From NCBI RefSeq assembly GCF_010389155.1, contig NC_057765.1:2914001-2978000 (forward strand): 64,000 bases of DNA, in the 5' to 3' direction. Every line of letters starts with the position of its first letter. The stretch's first letter is position 1. The position numbers and the translations under genes were made by a program. Of the stretch, positions 1 to 12,482 are shown one piece after another. A model generated the notes under the pieces. That model was not told the DNA's origin. It did no database searches and worked only from the letters and a program-made list of their open reading frames with translations. The stretch comes from Erigeron canadensis (taxonomy: Eukaryota; Streptophyta; Magnoliopsida; Asterales; Asteraceae).

Positions 1-298
1 GATAATAAATTTATATATCACACCCCACCAGCCAGTGACAAAAACGTAAAATACAAAAATGAAATATATATATATATATAGTCAAAAGATAAAATGAGAA
101 CCAACGAAAACTAATATTTAACTAAAAAATTTAAGGTTAGTATGTTAATTTTATAAATAAGATTAGATTCATTATAAATTGCAAATTAAAACTCCATGAA
201 TTACTCCCCCATTCTCTCCCGCAGTTATCACCTAATAGGAGTACATTAACTTAATTTTTATTTTAGTCACTAATTTTTTCCATCCAGATGTTGTTATA

Positions 299-626
299 TG
301 AGAACAAGTACCCACGCGTTGCGGCAGTAAAATGATAAGGGCGATAGGTCATAAAGTGTGATAGGTCATAGGAGGTTATATGTCATAGAGTGTCATAGTC
401 AAATGCTTTAGTCGTATGGGCTCCACACTCGGATTTAAAAATTCGTCAAAAGTATATCGAATGAGATCTCTAATGAAAGAGCATGAAACTGTAAGAACAC
501 CCATATAATTTTTATAATTTATCGATGTACGGTTTTTGAGATAAAAGATTTTGAAAGAATTAGAGGAATAAAATGATTTATGGAGGAGAGAGAAAATTGT
601 ATGCATTGATGTATGGTACATTATAC

Positions 627-631
<5 letters not shown>
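299..631 (-). mobile_element. Helitron fragment, same family as 27083-27464
   Basis: The minus-strand 3' end has a hairpin (CCGCAACGCGTGGG) and CTCA before T at 299. The body is the reverse of 27083-27464 for over 250 bp (shared 'gataggtcata' phrases and TTTATCGATGTACGGTTTTT). The 5' end is lost at the TA repeat that follows. Confidence 0.65.

Positions 632-680
<49 letters not shown>
632..680. repeat. TA dinucleotide repeat
   Basis: About 24 TA units at the broken end of the Helitron fragment. Confidence 0.95.
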
Positions 681-684
<4 letters not shown>

Positions 685-2525
685 AATTGAATGTTTAGAG
701 TTGTAAAGTGAATTTGCTTTATAATATAATATAGATAAAAAGACCAATGTTTATGTTCCACGTACTATGACTTTCTTTTAATTTCGGTTTTATGTTCATC
801 CATTCAACCACATTCTTTATGCGTAACGGTGATTTCCCTTGTTCCTCTTGCACTTTCCAATGTGCATTTGACCGATCGTTTAACCGTTTCTAAACCTATC
901 TTTGGGTATTTCTTGAAACTGTTTTCAATCACCTCTTGAACGATTAAGACAAATATTTTAATAGTTCTTATTTGTCCAAATCCGTTTCTAAACCTATCTT
1001 TGTGTATCCCTTTCGTCAATTTCTCCTACAGGTGTAACCAGCAGACTCGGTTTGCCCACTTTGGTCCGTTCTCTAACTTTCTTGATTCAATGTTTATTCT
1101 AAAACAAAACATACATGATAAATTTCCAACTCATGCGTAAATAGGCATATAACACATATGTTTAGTATGCACCTAGAAGACTCATGATACATGCCGAACC
1201 TCATACGTAATTAATCATACACATTTGTACCACACAAACCCATATGTGTACACCAAACGACACATGCTCCCATATCCCATCCTCACATACGAAATTCGCA
1301 AACACATGTAGTTCACGCAGACATAACATGCATGTGTACACTAAACCAAACATACTATCGCCACCTAAAACACTTATACACAATACTCAAAAAAACAAAT
1401 AAAAACCCTACCGATGTTATCTTATTTTTCCTCGTACAATCACTAGAAGTTCATATAATGTGTACTTTTGGTGGCGATATTCCGACTACACTATGTCACA
1501 CACATGTGACGGCATATCAACATGAGATTGCGTTATTCAATCACAAAGAAATACAATAGAATTCATTAATTACTATATTAATTTGAATTGGATTGATGAA
1601 AAGAACTTTTGAAAGTTTCACGGCATGTTTTAATGAAATGGGTACCTAGAATCAAAAATATGATATATTTTGTTTTAGATAAATGTATTGTATATCTCGT
1701 TTTTGTCGGGCCTGGTCTTGGGCAAGTGCGAAAGGTTCAATTGAGCAGGGTACCAAAAAGTAAGAGGCACCAAATTTTGTATACAATACGTCACTTAGTC
1801 ACTCTATATATTGATATATTAAATTAATTTTGCTGCTAAAGATATATCTATAGACAAAAGATGTTGTTGTTATCTTATATATTAAAGTCCACTAGTCCAT
1901 CAATATTTTATGAATTATAATATTGTTTTATTATTATACCATACATAATAATCTCATCCTATATTTTTTTATGTTAATATATGCAGATAGTCGCAAAGAG
2001 TAGATACGCAAACTGGAAGTGTTCATTGTTCAAACATATATATTGATTTATATACTTTGATTAATTTTTTTATGTGAGACTTAAACAACTTATGGTATTA
2101 ATTATCAAAACTTAAATTTTGATGCATTTAAAAATAAGTTAGAAAATTTTGCTATAGTTATTTTATATTTTCAAACGATATTATTCTTATGGTTGTTTTG
2201 ATACCTTTTTATATATACTTACTATACTTCAGTCGTTAATGACAAATTTTGACGTTTAATAGGCACCATTAATATATTATCGAGCTGGGCACCCAAAATT
2301 CATGGCACGGGCCTGATTTTTGTGTTCCTATAATACCCTTTCAGTCGTATATGTACATGTTTAAAACTTTAAATAGATCAATTTATTTACATAAATGCCA
2401 CTATAGTTATTGTTAACCTAGCTTTGGTTAAGATAATCTAATGGTTTAGATTAGTTTTTACAGTTCTCGACATACTTTTTGTTCTCACAATAATTACACT
2501 ATATATATATATATATATATATATA
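681..2525. other. no gene recognised
   Basis: AT-rich sequence with only short open frames lacking similarity or splice structure. A second TA repeat lies at 2502-2526. The 870-1010 part contains the phrase TTTCTAAACCTATCTTTG twice. Confidence 0.6.
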
Positions 2526-3200
2526 TGGGTGGCTTATTTATAGTACAAGCATTTAAAAAAGTACAAAAAGTACATGTCTAAGTTAACTTACACATGTTTG
2601 TTCCTTCCATCTCCGACCACCACCACCACCACCATGATCATCTCCGACCACCACCATGATTCTCCGGCGACGGCGACCATCTCTGGCGAGACTTACACAT
2701 GTGTAACTACAACTTACACATGTGTAAGTTAATTTTCCGGCGAGAATCAGGTTCGTTTTCGAGTGGATACGGTACGGGCCAGAGGCCCTCATCCGTTCTA
2801 AGCTGACCGTCAAGGGACGCATATGGGAATCGTATGGATTTGATGGGTGGCGATCCAAGAGATGGTGACGGTTTGCTACGGTACGGGCGAAGCCCTTGAT
2901 GCCGGCGCCGGCGCCGTGGTTGGGGTGGTCGGAGATGATGGTAGCTGGTGGTGGTTGTCTCGCGAAGGAAAAAACCTAGAATTTTTAGACCCTAAAATGC
3001 TTAAAAAAAGTTGTACTTACACATGTGTAAGTTAGTTACACATGTGTAACTCTCGTCGGAGATGGTCGCCGTCATCGGAGGATCATGGTGGTGGTCGGAG
3101 ATGATCATGGTGGTGGTGGTCGGAGATGGAAGGAAGAAGGAAGAAATACCTTGTACTTTTTGTACTTTTTTAAACCCTTGTACTAAAAATAACTTTCCTC
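2526..3200. mobile_element. inverted-repeat element with TTACACATGTGTAA palindromes
   Basis: Arms of about 190 bp are complementary: the left has TAGTACAAGCATTTAAAAAA, the right its counterpart near 3165-3180. Both arms carry GTGGTGGTCGGAGATG-type blocks and two TTACACATGTGTAA palindromes (about 2690, 2711, 3014, 3033). Open frames across it repeat YTCVS and are by-products. The centre (2750-2990) is more GC-rich. The end sequence resembles the element at 46099-46383. Confidence 0.75.
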
Positions 3201-3207
3201 ATATATA

Positions 3208-3245
3208 CTAGCTTAAGGACATGGGTGATTACCCGGGTAATATAT
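3208..3245 (-). mobile_element. Helitron 3' terminus (minus strand)
   Basis: The minus strand reads the hairpin TTACCCGGGTAA, then about 20 bp, then CTAG before T (3208). I could not place the matching 5' end with confidence, so the extent is unknown; it may run to about 5 kb. Confidence 0.5.
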
Positions 3246-3720
3246 ATTATGAAAACTAATTATAGTAAAGATAATGGTATGTAAACATTATATGTAAACG
3301 ATACAACACAATTAACTACATAATAAGTAGTCATTTAATATATTTAATAACAAAAAAACTTATAATTCCTACATAATATAGATCCAATTTGAAAACAATC
3401 AATACACAAACAATCCTTAAAAACGGCCCAACTTTTTAATATGACATAATGCTCAATCACAATAGTAGTTTCAAACCACTAAGACATATGCATAACCAAA
3501 GTAAATAAGTACCGAGTAAATGGAACATTACACATGGGAGTGTCTCTCTAATACTGAAACTAAAGAGGCCCCATTATTAAAAAAAAAATAAATACATACA
3601 TTGTTAACTTTATTGGTCTGACTGTCTGAGTATGGTTTATGCAATGGTGCTACTTTTACTCCGATGTGTTATTTAATTTTCCAATGAGATTGGCAAGCAA
3701 AATTATATCATACATATAAG

Positions 3721-4094
3721 CAAGGTTGGAGAACTCGTGATTCGGACTCGACTCGGTAAGGGCGGGAGTCAGGAGTTTTTAGAGAATCGGACTCAACTCG
3801 GGGAGAACTCGGATTGGAATTTTATATGGAAACATAAGTATTTTTGAAATTATATGTAATAAAACTTTAAAAATATATTCCAAACTTCAAATTTAAACAT
3901 AATTGTTTAAAAACATCAACATAATAATTCAAACTTGAAAATTAAACGTTAGATTAGTTGATAAGATCACGCTTCATCATCATCTTGTCCGTATCAAAGT
4001 TGGAGAACTCGTGACTCGGACTCGACTCGGGGAGATGGGGAGTCAGGAGTTTATTTTAGAAACTCAGCTGACTCGGGAAAGTTTTACAACCTTG
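3721..4094. mobile_element. hAT-type MITE, 374 bp
   Basis: Ends CAAGGTTG and its complement are flanked by a perfect 8-bp duplication CATATAAG (3713-3720, 4095-4102). Two direct copies of an ~70-bp block rich in GACTCGACTCGG lie at about 3725-3795 and 3999-4065. Confidence 0.85.
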
Positions 4095-4102
4095 CATATA
4101 AG

Positions 4103-5350
4103 AGATAAGAGCAATCAATAGGCTCATCGAATATAACTGCATGTATAATATGTAGGGTCCTAGTTACTTTCTAGAACTGCATTTCTTGTATGAAAGCAAT
4201 ACACAATTAAAAGAAATAGACAACACACAACATGATGAACATCAATGATCATTTATTATTTCAAAACATAACGAATATAACCTTGATTCAAACTCTTTGA
4301 TTATCCCCAATAAGAACCTTATATTAAACCAATATATACTTTATTGAATAATCCTCAGAATATCATCAATTCACAACTTCTTTGAAGACGTGATTATTTG
4401 ACCTAAACATTCAAATTTAAATTCTGATTATTATTTATTGTTATATATATAAACAAATCAAAATATTGATCACTATTATCAAATAATCAATTTTCGGATG
4501 AGACTCTCAATTTAAATGGTTAGTAATTAACAAAAAAAAATATAAGAAAATAAAAACAAACTAACCTAGATTCAAAATATTGGACAATCAATGTATAAAC
4601 TTTGAGAACCATCAACATCACATAAACATATTATGTGTTTGTGTTGTCGTACGCCTAAAATTTTGTGGGTTAGTGAAAATGGGGAATCAAATTTATGAAA
4701 TTGGGGTTTCATGGATTTAATTAAATTGAGGTTGAAAGTTAGGCTACATGGATTTTTAATATGCTATGAAACTGGGATTGAAATTGGGGTTTGATGGATT
4801 TAGTTTAATATATGTTTGTGTATACGAAGATGGGGTTTCTTTAAATCTAAGATTTTTACATGATACATTTTTGTGAATATGAGCAGATTTAATTAATTTA
4901 ATTTAAAATATTTTTTAATTAGTCAAAGGGATGACATCATTAAATGAATTTTTTTAATCAGATTAATTAATTAAAGGGGCTTTATAGTGTCAAGTCAGAT
5001 TTTTTTTAGCTATATTTTTTGTATGGACTTCAGTTTTATTTAGAGAAAAGATATATATATAGCTATCGCACATGGACTTTATATAGGAGAACTATATGAA
5101 TCACATACATTTGAGAAAACTAGAAAAGTGTTGCCATTAATCACTTTACACAATATAAATCCCTGAAATGGGATAAGAATCCAAGACATCGTATCCATAA
5201 TTAGCTTCCTGTCTCTAAAGCATGGTACTCAGGTGACGTCTACGTGAAAAAATACTTAAAAATGTTAACTCAATGGTTGATGAGTTAGTAGTTTTGTAAC
5301 TAGTTTGTGTGGCAATAGTTACTCAAAAGATGCATGCATATTAATTAGGG
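4103..5350. other. no gene recognised
   Basis: AT-rich non-coding sequence, perhaps the interior of the Helitron whose 3' end is at 3208. The 4650-4830 part has loosely repeated 'ttggggtttgatggattta' phrases. Confidence 0.5.
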
Positions 5351-5581
5351 TTATTTATTGAAATGGTACCTAGACTATCTACCATATTACTGATTTCATA
5401 CCTATAACTTTAAAATTACTCTCATCATACCCCAACTTATCAATTCTCCACACGGACGATACCTGACCTGACGGGCGTCAGTGTGGCCGTTAAGTTGGGG
5501 TATGACTACAGTAAATTTTAAAGTTTTAGGTATGAAACCAGTAATATAGTGGATAGTCCAGGTGTTATTTATATAATTAAC

Positions 5582-5650
<69 letters not shown>

Positions 5651-6329
5651 GGTGGTTGTTGTTGTTTTAATTACACAAAGTATTATTTAGGAATAAATAA
5701 TTTTAAAAAGTACATTGATATTTTTTTTGTAAATATTTACTTTTATTTTATAAAACAATACTTTATTTTTATAAAAAATATTGTAAATATTTAGTTTTTT
5801 TTATTAAAAACTATTAATCAATCAAATTATAGATCCATGATGATTTTATTTATTTCATATTTATTTTTTTGTTATTTAAAAAAAATAAGTAAATCGGAAG
5901 CTGTACATTAATTTCATGTAAAGCATTGATAAATGAACGTGAAGTCTTGAATGGATACCACCACATGGAGTTGATTAAATCTGTTTTGAGTTGATTCAAA
6001 CCTTACATAGTAGTTGTACATGTACTAATGCAATACAAGAAATTATGATTTCCGGTTCACCCCTTTAAAAAAGAAGATTGAAAAATATTTTTTATAAAAA
6101 TAAAAACTTTGTACTAAAAATGATCTTTTATAAAAGAAAATTTTATTTTATTAAAAAATAAATTTTATAAATAATAGTTTTTGAAATATTAATAGTTTTT
6201 AATAAAAAATTAAATATTTACAATAATTTTTTTTAATAAAAATAAAGTATTCTTTTATAAAATAAATATAAATATTTACAAAAAAAAATCAATATACTTT
6301 GTGTAATTAAAAAAACAACAACAACAACC

Positions 6330-6389
<60 letters not shown>

Positions 6390-6607
6390 TAAATGATATC
6401 TGGACTATCCACCATGTTACTGGTTTCATACCTAAAACTTTAAAATTTACGGTAGTCATACCCAACTTAATGGTCAAACTGACGCCCGTCAGGTCAGGTA
6501 TCGTCCGAGTGGAGAATTGATAAGTTGGGGTACGATGAGAGTAATTTTAAAGTTATAGGTATGAAACCAGTAATATAGTGGATAGTCCAGGTACTATTTC
6601 AGTAAAT
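5351..6607. mobile_element. 1.26-kb foldback element with nested hairpins
   Basis: Left arm 5351-5815 and right arm about 6185-6607 are complementary over more than 400 bp. The outer 220 bp of each arm is itself an inverted repeat (GATTTCATACCTATAACTTT against AAAGTTTTAGGTATGAAACC), and each arm continues into a trinucleotide array (ATT units 5583-5650; AAT units about 6331-6388). The middle (5816-6185) is AT-rich. No coding. Confidence 0.85.
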
Positions 6608-6940
6608 AGTAATTTAAAATATCCATGTAATAGTTTGTGCTGCAATAAATACTAAAAAGATCCATATAGAAAATAGTTGGCTAAAGACTAGCTTATTGTA
6701 AACTTAGTTACTATGTATAGTTGAACACACCAAAAGATCAGTTGTAGACTTATGATAAATACCGAGATTTCACAAAATGAGGGTACTTATGGTTAACCGG
6801 GCTAAAATCGCATATAATGAGGGCACTTACGGTTAACTTGGCTAGAACCGCATACACACATGAGGGCACTTATACTTAATCTGGCTATAATTGAACACGA
6901 TGTATCACACAACATCAAAGTAACAATAACATTTCATACA

Positions 6941-7412
6941 CATTACAAAAAAAATGTTGATTATTGACGACTTTATTTAGTGACGACTAAAATTTGGTCA
7001 CTAATAATCTTATTTAGTTACCATTAAAAAAAATGTTCACTAAATTTGGCCACTAAACAAAATTAGTGGAAAAAAATGACATTTTTTGGTCTCTAAACAA
7101 AATTAGTGACGAAAAGTGACCACTCAAAATTTTGGTCACTAATCTATCATAATGACCAAAATTTGGTCTCTAAACAAAATTAGTGACGAAAATTTGGTCA
7201 TTATGATAAATTAGTGACCAAATTTTAAGTGGTCAGTTTTTGTCCTAATTTTGTTTAGAGACCAAAAAATGTTATTTTTCGGCCACTAATTTTGTTTAGT
7301 AACCAAATTTAGTGAACACTTTTTCTTAATGATAACTAAATAAAGTTATTAGTGACCAAATTTTAGTCGTCAGTAAACAAAGTCGTCACTAATCTATATT
7401 TTTCTTGTAATG
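6941..7412. mobile_element. CACTA-type MITE, 472 bp
   Basis: Ends CATTACAA and TTGTAATG are flanked by the 3-bp duplication ACA (6938-6940, 7413-7415). The ends are one base from the CACTACAAGAAA type. The whole element folds back on itself with repeated 'ttagtgacc' blocks. Confidence 0.8.
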
Positions 7413-7415
7413 ACA

Positions 7416-9427
7416 GTAGTTTAGTCTACTAGCCATAGAGTATCACAAAGGTAAGCTCACACAGATAAGTCAAACAAATCTAATAGCCATAGTTCACAAA
7501 TACACAAATAAAGCAAGTAGATGTTCCAGAAGTGTCGACGAGCTGAGTCTCCGGGTTTACGAGGTTTGATTAATGTTGACCAACTTTACGAGTTGACCAT
7601 TTTGTGAATTTTGAACATTTGAGTGATTTAACCATTTTGATTGTTCTGACCATTTCAGTATTCTGATTATTTTGAGAGTTTTGGTCATGTGAGTGTTTGA
7701 TGAGCGTATTTATTGAGATTTTTTCCATATTTCATTTAAGCATTTTATGTATGAAATAATATTATTTAATTTTATGCACTCTATAGGTAATGAAATAATA
7801 TAATTGTAGCTGTTAAATACATATAAAAGGTTATGGTTGAATGATAATTACAATTTTTAGCATACTATGGTATTTCCTTCTTCACCCTTTGACGCCACTT
7901 TTTAGTTTATGCAAAATCTTCTTACAACTTTAGTAATTGATATTGCTGTAAACGTTATACATGGATCTCTGAATCTTCGTAACTTTTACTGCGAATCTAG
8001 CATTTTTGGTTTTTGATCACTCTAGATGCATAGGACCTATCCTGACAAATTCGAATAATGTAAGCAAATTACGATATTGTTAATAAAACCTATGTAGTTA
8101 CTACAACGAATAGACCAAACTTTTGAATCAAAGGCGATTTAGAAGCATATAGGTATTCGTCGACTTTGGGTGACTTGTACGTAACACGTTCGACCCATTG
8201 CTTCGGATAGACTGTTTAGTTTGACGTTTGAGATAGAAAATAATTGTTGTCTACCTATTCATAAGTAAATAGGTAAAACTGCGACATCTACCTCATCTAA
8301 TGACTGTAAATTTTTTTATGAATGTTAACTATATTTTTAAAAGTGTACTTTTTAGCACTTTTGATTAAGTAATAATCTATCTTGCCATATGCCCATTTTC
8401 CTTTTGCCTGACTTTTCTAGTTTTCTTTGACCGTATGGAGTTTAGTTATCGTTAATTGGATCCATATGCAAGAATAGATTTTTGTATGGCTTTTCTACTT
8501 TTCTTTCTTAACCGAGCCCGGGAAAGCTCAGGAGCCCATTCCAATTCATTTTGGTAGACCCTGTGACTTTTAGTACTGTGAGCGCCAAGCGGCCCAAAGA
8601 GACAAAATTCATCCTCTTGAAATCTCCTCCCAATTATCATTTTCCAATTCCATATCACATGAATATCTTATTTCTCACCTAATCACAAATTCTTTCTAAA
8701 ATAAACCTATAAAAAACCCTACTTCCATCCATCATAATTTGCCATCATCTTCAATCATTTTATCCAACAAAACCCACCAATCATTTTATCCATCCTTCAA
8801 TATTAACACCTTTGAGTTACAAATTGGGTTTTTATCGTTATACCTTAATCAACCACTGTCATTGCAAAAGAGTTACATACGCCCACATAAACATGTTTAT
8901 TAAATATTGATATTTGTGTAATTATCTTCTCGTTTAATTGTCATTTGCATATTTTTAGTTTTTCCTTTTTGAAATCGATATTTTAAGCCTTTTTCAAACC
9001 AACAAAATTCGGTTTCAAAAATCACATAATTCATAAAAGTTTTCAATTTTCCAATCTCATCGTTTATACCTCCTCGGTCATCACTTATTACTTGCCATGG
9101 GTGGGGTGAATACATTTCACCCATACCTAATATTTAGTGTGATGTTTTTCAGTTTGCTTTCATTTTTTGTATTGCATTTCATTTTCCTCATTTTTTTTAT
9201 TCTTGAATCAATTAATGTTTTATGACACGTTTTCGGCCGCTCATCAAGTACCTAGTGACTTCACTAATCAGGATGCTATAGGTTCAAGTTCCACATATCA
9301 CAAAAAAAATTGGGGTTTCATGTTATGCTGGCGGAGCTTTTTTTTACTTATCATGGTTTCCTCCTATGGGAAAGTGGAGATGATCAGGTGGACTAGTAAA
9401 TCACCGTAAGAAAAATGTTTATTAATG
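7416..9427. other. no gene recognised
   Basis: Mostly AT-rich non-coding sequence. 8450-8660 is less AT-rich with a short minus-strand frame that I cannot match to a family. 7560-7700 has loose 'gaccatttt' repeats. Confidence 0.5.
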
Positions 9428-9700
9428 AAGAAAAACATTTGGTCACTAATTTATCATAATGACCAAATTTTGGTCACTCACAATCAAAATTTGATTACTA
9501 TTGTGGTTAATTACCAAATTTTAAGTGGTCATTTTTTGTCATGAAAGGTGCGTCACTAATTTTGTTTAGAGACAAAAAATGTTAGTTTTTGGCCACTAAC
9601 TTTGTATAATGACTAAATTCAGTGACCACTTTTTCTAAATGGTAACTAAATAAGGTTATTAGTGACCAAATTTTAATTGTCACTAATGAACTTTTTTTTA
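9428..9700. mobile_element. truncated copy of the CACTA-type MITE
   Basis: Shares the interior blocks of 6941-7412 (GACCAAATTTTAAGTGGTCA-like, TTTTGTTTAGAGAC, TTTTCTAAATGGTAACTAAA) but the left end is missing and the right end is degraded. Confidence 0.7.
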
Positions 9701-10177
9701 TACGTGAACTAATCTATACATTATATCTATATAAAAAAAAATAAGTTCAGGCAATAAATATGACAAATATATGTTTAAATTTAAATACTTTAATTTTACG
9801 TAACCTTAATAATTAATGATTAATATATAGGATTAGTATTAGTATGTAAATGATAAATATATTAAGTTATTATATAAATATTGGGAAATGATAAACATAG
9901 TTTTTGGGGCTACGTTTTTTTTTTTAATAGTCGTGGGGCTACACTTAATACATTATTACATGAATCAATGATTTGCACATTGAATATAACCATTTTCTAA
10001 TATCTATGCATCGAGTCCAAAATACAACCTTCCACACATGTAATAACAATCTAAGCATAATTTGTTTTTGAAAGGCAGAACAGATAAATGACTAACATTT
10101 TAAACTTTGATGTGCAACGTCGGGTTTGAATCTTGACAATATCCTAAGGGGTTTGCTCTCCAATATGTAGATAGATA

Positions 10178-10453
10178 TAGGGTATGTTTGGCACAAAAGC
10201 TTGGAGCTGGGACTGTAGTTAAGGGCTTGGGGCTGGAGCTTGAGGTTGGGGCTAGGGGCTGGGGCTTTTTTTTCAACTCTTTTCCTACGAGTTTTTATTT
10301 TAAAGACCTTTCAGGGCTTTTAGGAGCTTTTTGGGGCTGGGGCTTTTAAATTCGAATGTGTTTCCAAACAGGGCTAATGAGCTTATATTTAAAAGCTCGG
10401 GGCTTTTAAGCTCCTAAAAGCCCTTAAAAGTCCCTTGCCAAACAGACACATAG
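10178..10453. mobile_element. hAT-like MITE
   Basis: Ends with TGTTTGGCACAAAAGC and, in reverse, TGTCTGTTTGGCAAGG, with an interior of 'ggggctggggctt' repeats. The target duplication is not clear. Confidence 0.6.
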
Positions 10454-12480
10454 CATTGCTAAGATCACTCACCATATTTGCATGTTGCAAGATTTGAGCC
10501 TAAAACCCTTTAAAAAAAAACCAAAAAATGAAAAACTCCAGTATAATCTATACTAAACATTTAATGCAACTTTTATTATGTGGTGGTTGTTCGTTTTGGT
10601 AAGATCGTGTTGTCTTTGTTATCAAATCTACTCATAATTGAGTTATTTCATAAATAAACTGTAGTAGAATTATATTTAAGTTAAAAAAATCGATATAAAA
10701 AATAAACTCAACTTTGGTTTTTTCATATTTTAGAAAAAACATAACCCATGTATCATACGTGTCCGATCCTAGCTAATTGTTGATAGTCGCCGATGGGGCC
10801 TGTGAAAGGAGTTGGTTGAAATTACAATATTTGTGAATTTTACACCTCAAACTATAAAAATCATTCCCTAAAAAAAGGAAAAAAAAAAAGATTTACTAGG
10901 GTGGTTAAAATCGGATATTTCAAATTTCCTTAACCGAACACATATATGAAATTTCGTATAATGAGGATGTCCGAAAACTCCTACAATTTAAAACAAAAAG
11001 AAATATTTTCGGATACTTAGGGAAATTTTTGGATATTGAAAATTGATTTTTGGATAATTTCGATTCTAAAAAAGCATATTGTAACTTTTTTTAAAAGTAG
11101 GTTTTTTCGATCAGAATTATCTGATTTTTCGGATCAAAAGTCAAATCAGATTTCTAGATTTTTGGATAACGTGTTCAGATACAAATAATAATTTTGAATA
11201 CCCTTAGACTTTACCACCATCATCATATCATCATTATTTTTAAATATAAATCATCATAGTTAAGAATCTTGATATATTGATCAAAACTCAAATAACCATT
11301 GATTTTGATAAAGATTGTTGAAGTTAGTTTTAAGATTATTAATCTCATCGAAAATGAAATTAAATCAATGGATGAAGGATTGAAGTAATCAAAGTACTAT
11401 AGTACATTTTGTGAAGACTTTGGACTTTGTTAATTAGGAAACTTGAAATTTGATTTTTCAACAACCTTATGCAATTTAATGCATGTTTTTACAAACATGA
11501 ACTATGGTGCTTTTACATACTTCAATGGCAGCGTTCGTTGAATTCGTTGTCAATGAGAAGGAGATTCTTAAACTAACTTAAACATTCTTAGACCATGATC
11601 CTATGGGGTTTTTTTTTTTATTTTTTATTTTATCAATATATCAAGATTGTTGAGATGAAGATTTATTTTAGTACAAAATGATGCTATGACGGTGGTGATC
11701 AATTCTGTCTTTATTTTCTTTAAAAAAAACACAAAATGCGAGATGATTATGGTGTTTATAGTTTGAGGAGATAACTTTCACAAATATGTATTTTTAACCA
11801 AACTCCTTCCATAAGCCTATCAATGATTATCATTTGATTAACAGTAACTGTAATTAGATAGGAATTCGGACTCATGTGATGGACGGGTTATGTTTAATTT
11901 TTTGTGAAATTCCTTCAAATATCAAATATAAAAAAACTAAAATTGATTTTTTTTTTTTTAAATATTTTAATCTATCGGTCACTTTTAACTTAGAGTTATA
12001 TTCTATCTACGGAGTATTAGTTTTGATAAATTACGAGGGCGTTAAAGGGGGCAGAATTCTAAGCACAATTTTTATAGGGGCCCAAAAAAACTTAGGTTTT
12101 TGTAGCTTTCGGTTTTATGATATTTATTTTTTTTAGAATGAAATTCTAATTTACTTCTACTCCTAAATTACAAGCATGCCTGAGATGAAACTTAGAACTC
12201 TAAAAAAATCCCTATTTATTCTTTTATAATGACATTCTAATCTACTCCTACTCTTAAATTACACGTATGTCTGAGATGATATTCATTCTTTTAAGCTCAA
12301 ACAAAATATTTAAAAGCACAAGAAGTAAAAATTTGATCAATAAAGTCATAAAGATGTAATAGAAAAATCAAACACGTTATGGGTCTATTGTTTAATTTTG
12401 CTTCGGCCCAATTTATTTTGTCATTGTCAGAGATGACCCTGATTAGAGGTGGTCGAATGGGTGTGATAATGTGTAATACC
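10454..12480. other. no gene recognised
   Basis: AT-rich sequence without gene-like frames. A direct duplication of about 60 bp lies at 12134-12190 and 12226-12282 (AAATTACA...GAGATGA). Confidence 0.5.
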
Positions 12481-12482
12481 CA

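Noticed and set aside
2583..3035. Small proteins with repeated YTCVS
   Set aside because: They read through the TTACACATGTGTAA palindromes and GGT/ACC blocks of the inverted-repeat element.
5549..6415. Open frames giving poly-Tyr and poly-Ile runs
   Set aside because: They are translations of ATT/AAT repeat arrays inside the foldback element.
9281..9300. B-box-like GGTTCAAGTTCC as a SINE
   Set aside because: No A box at a suitable distance upstream.
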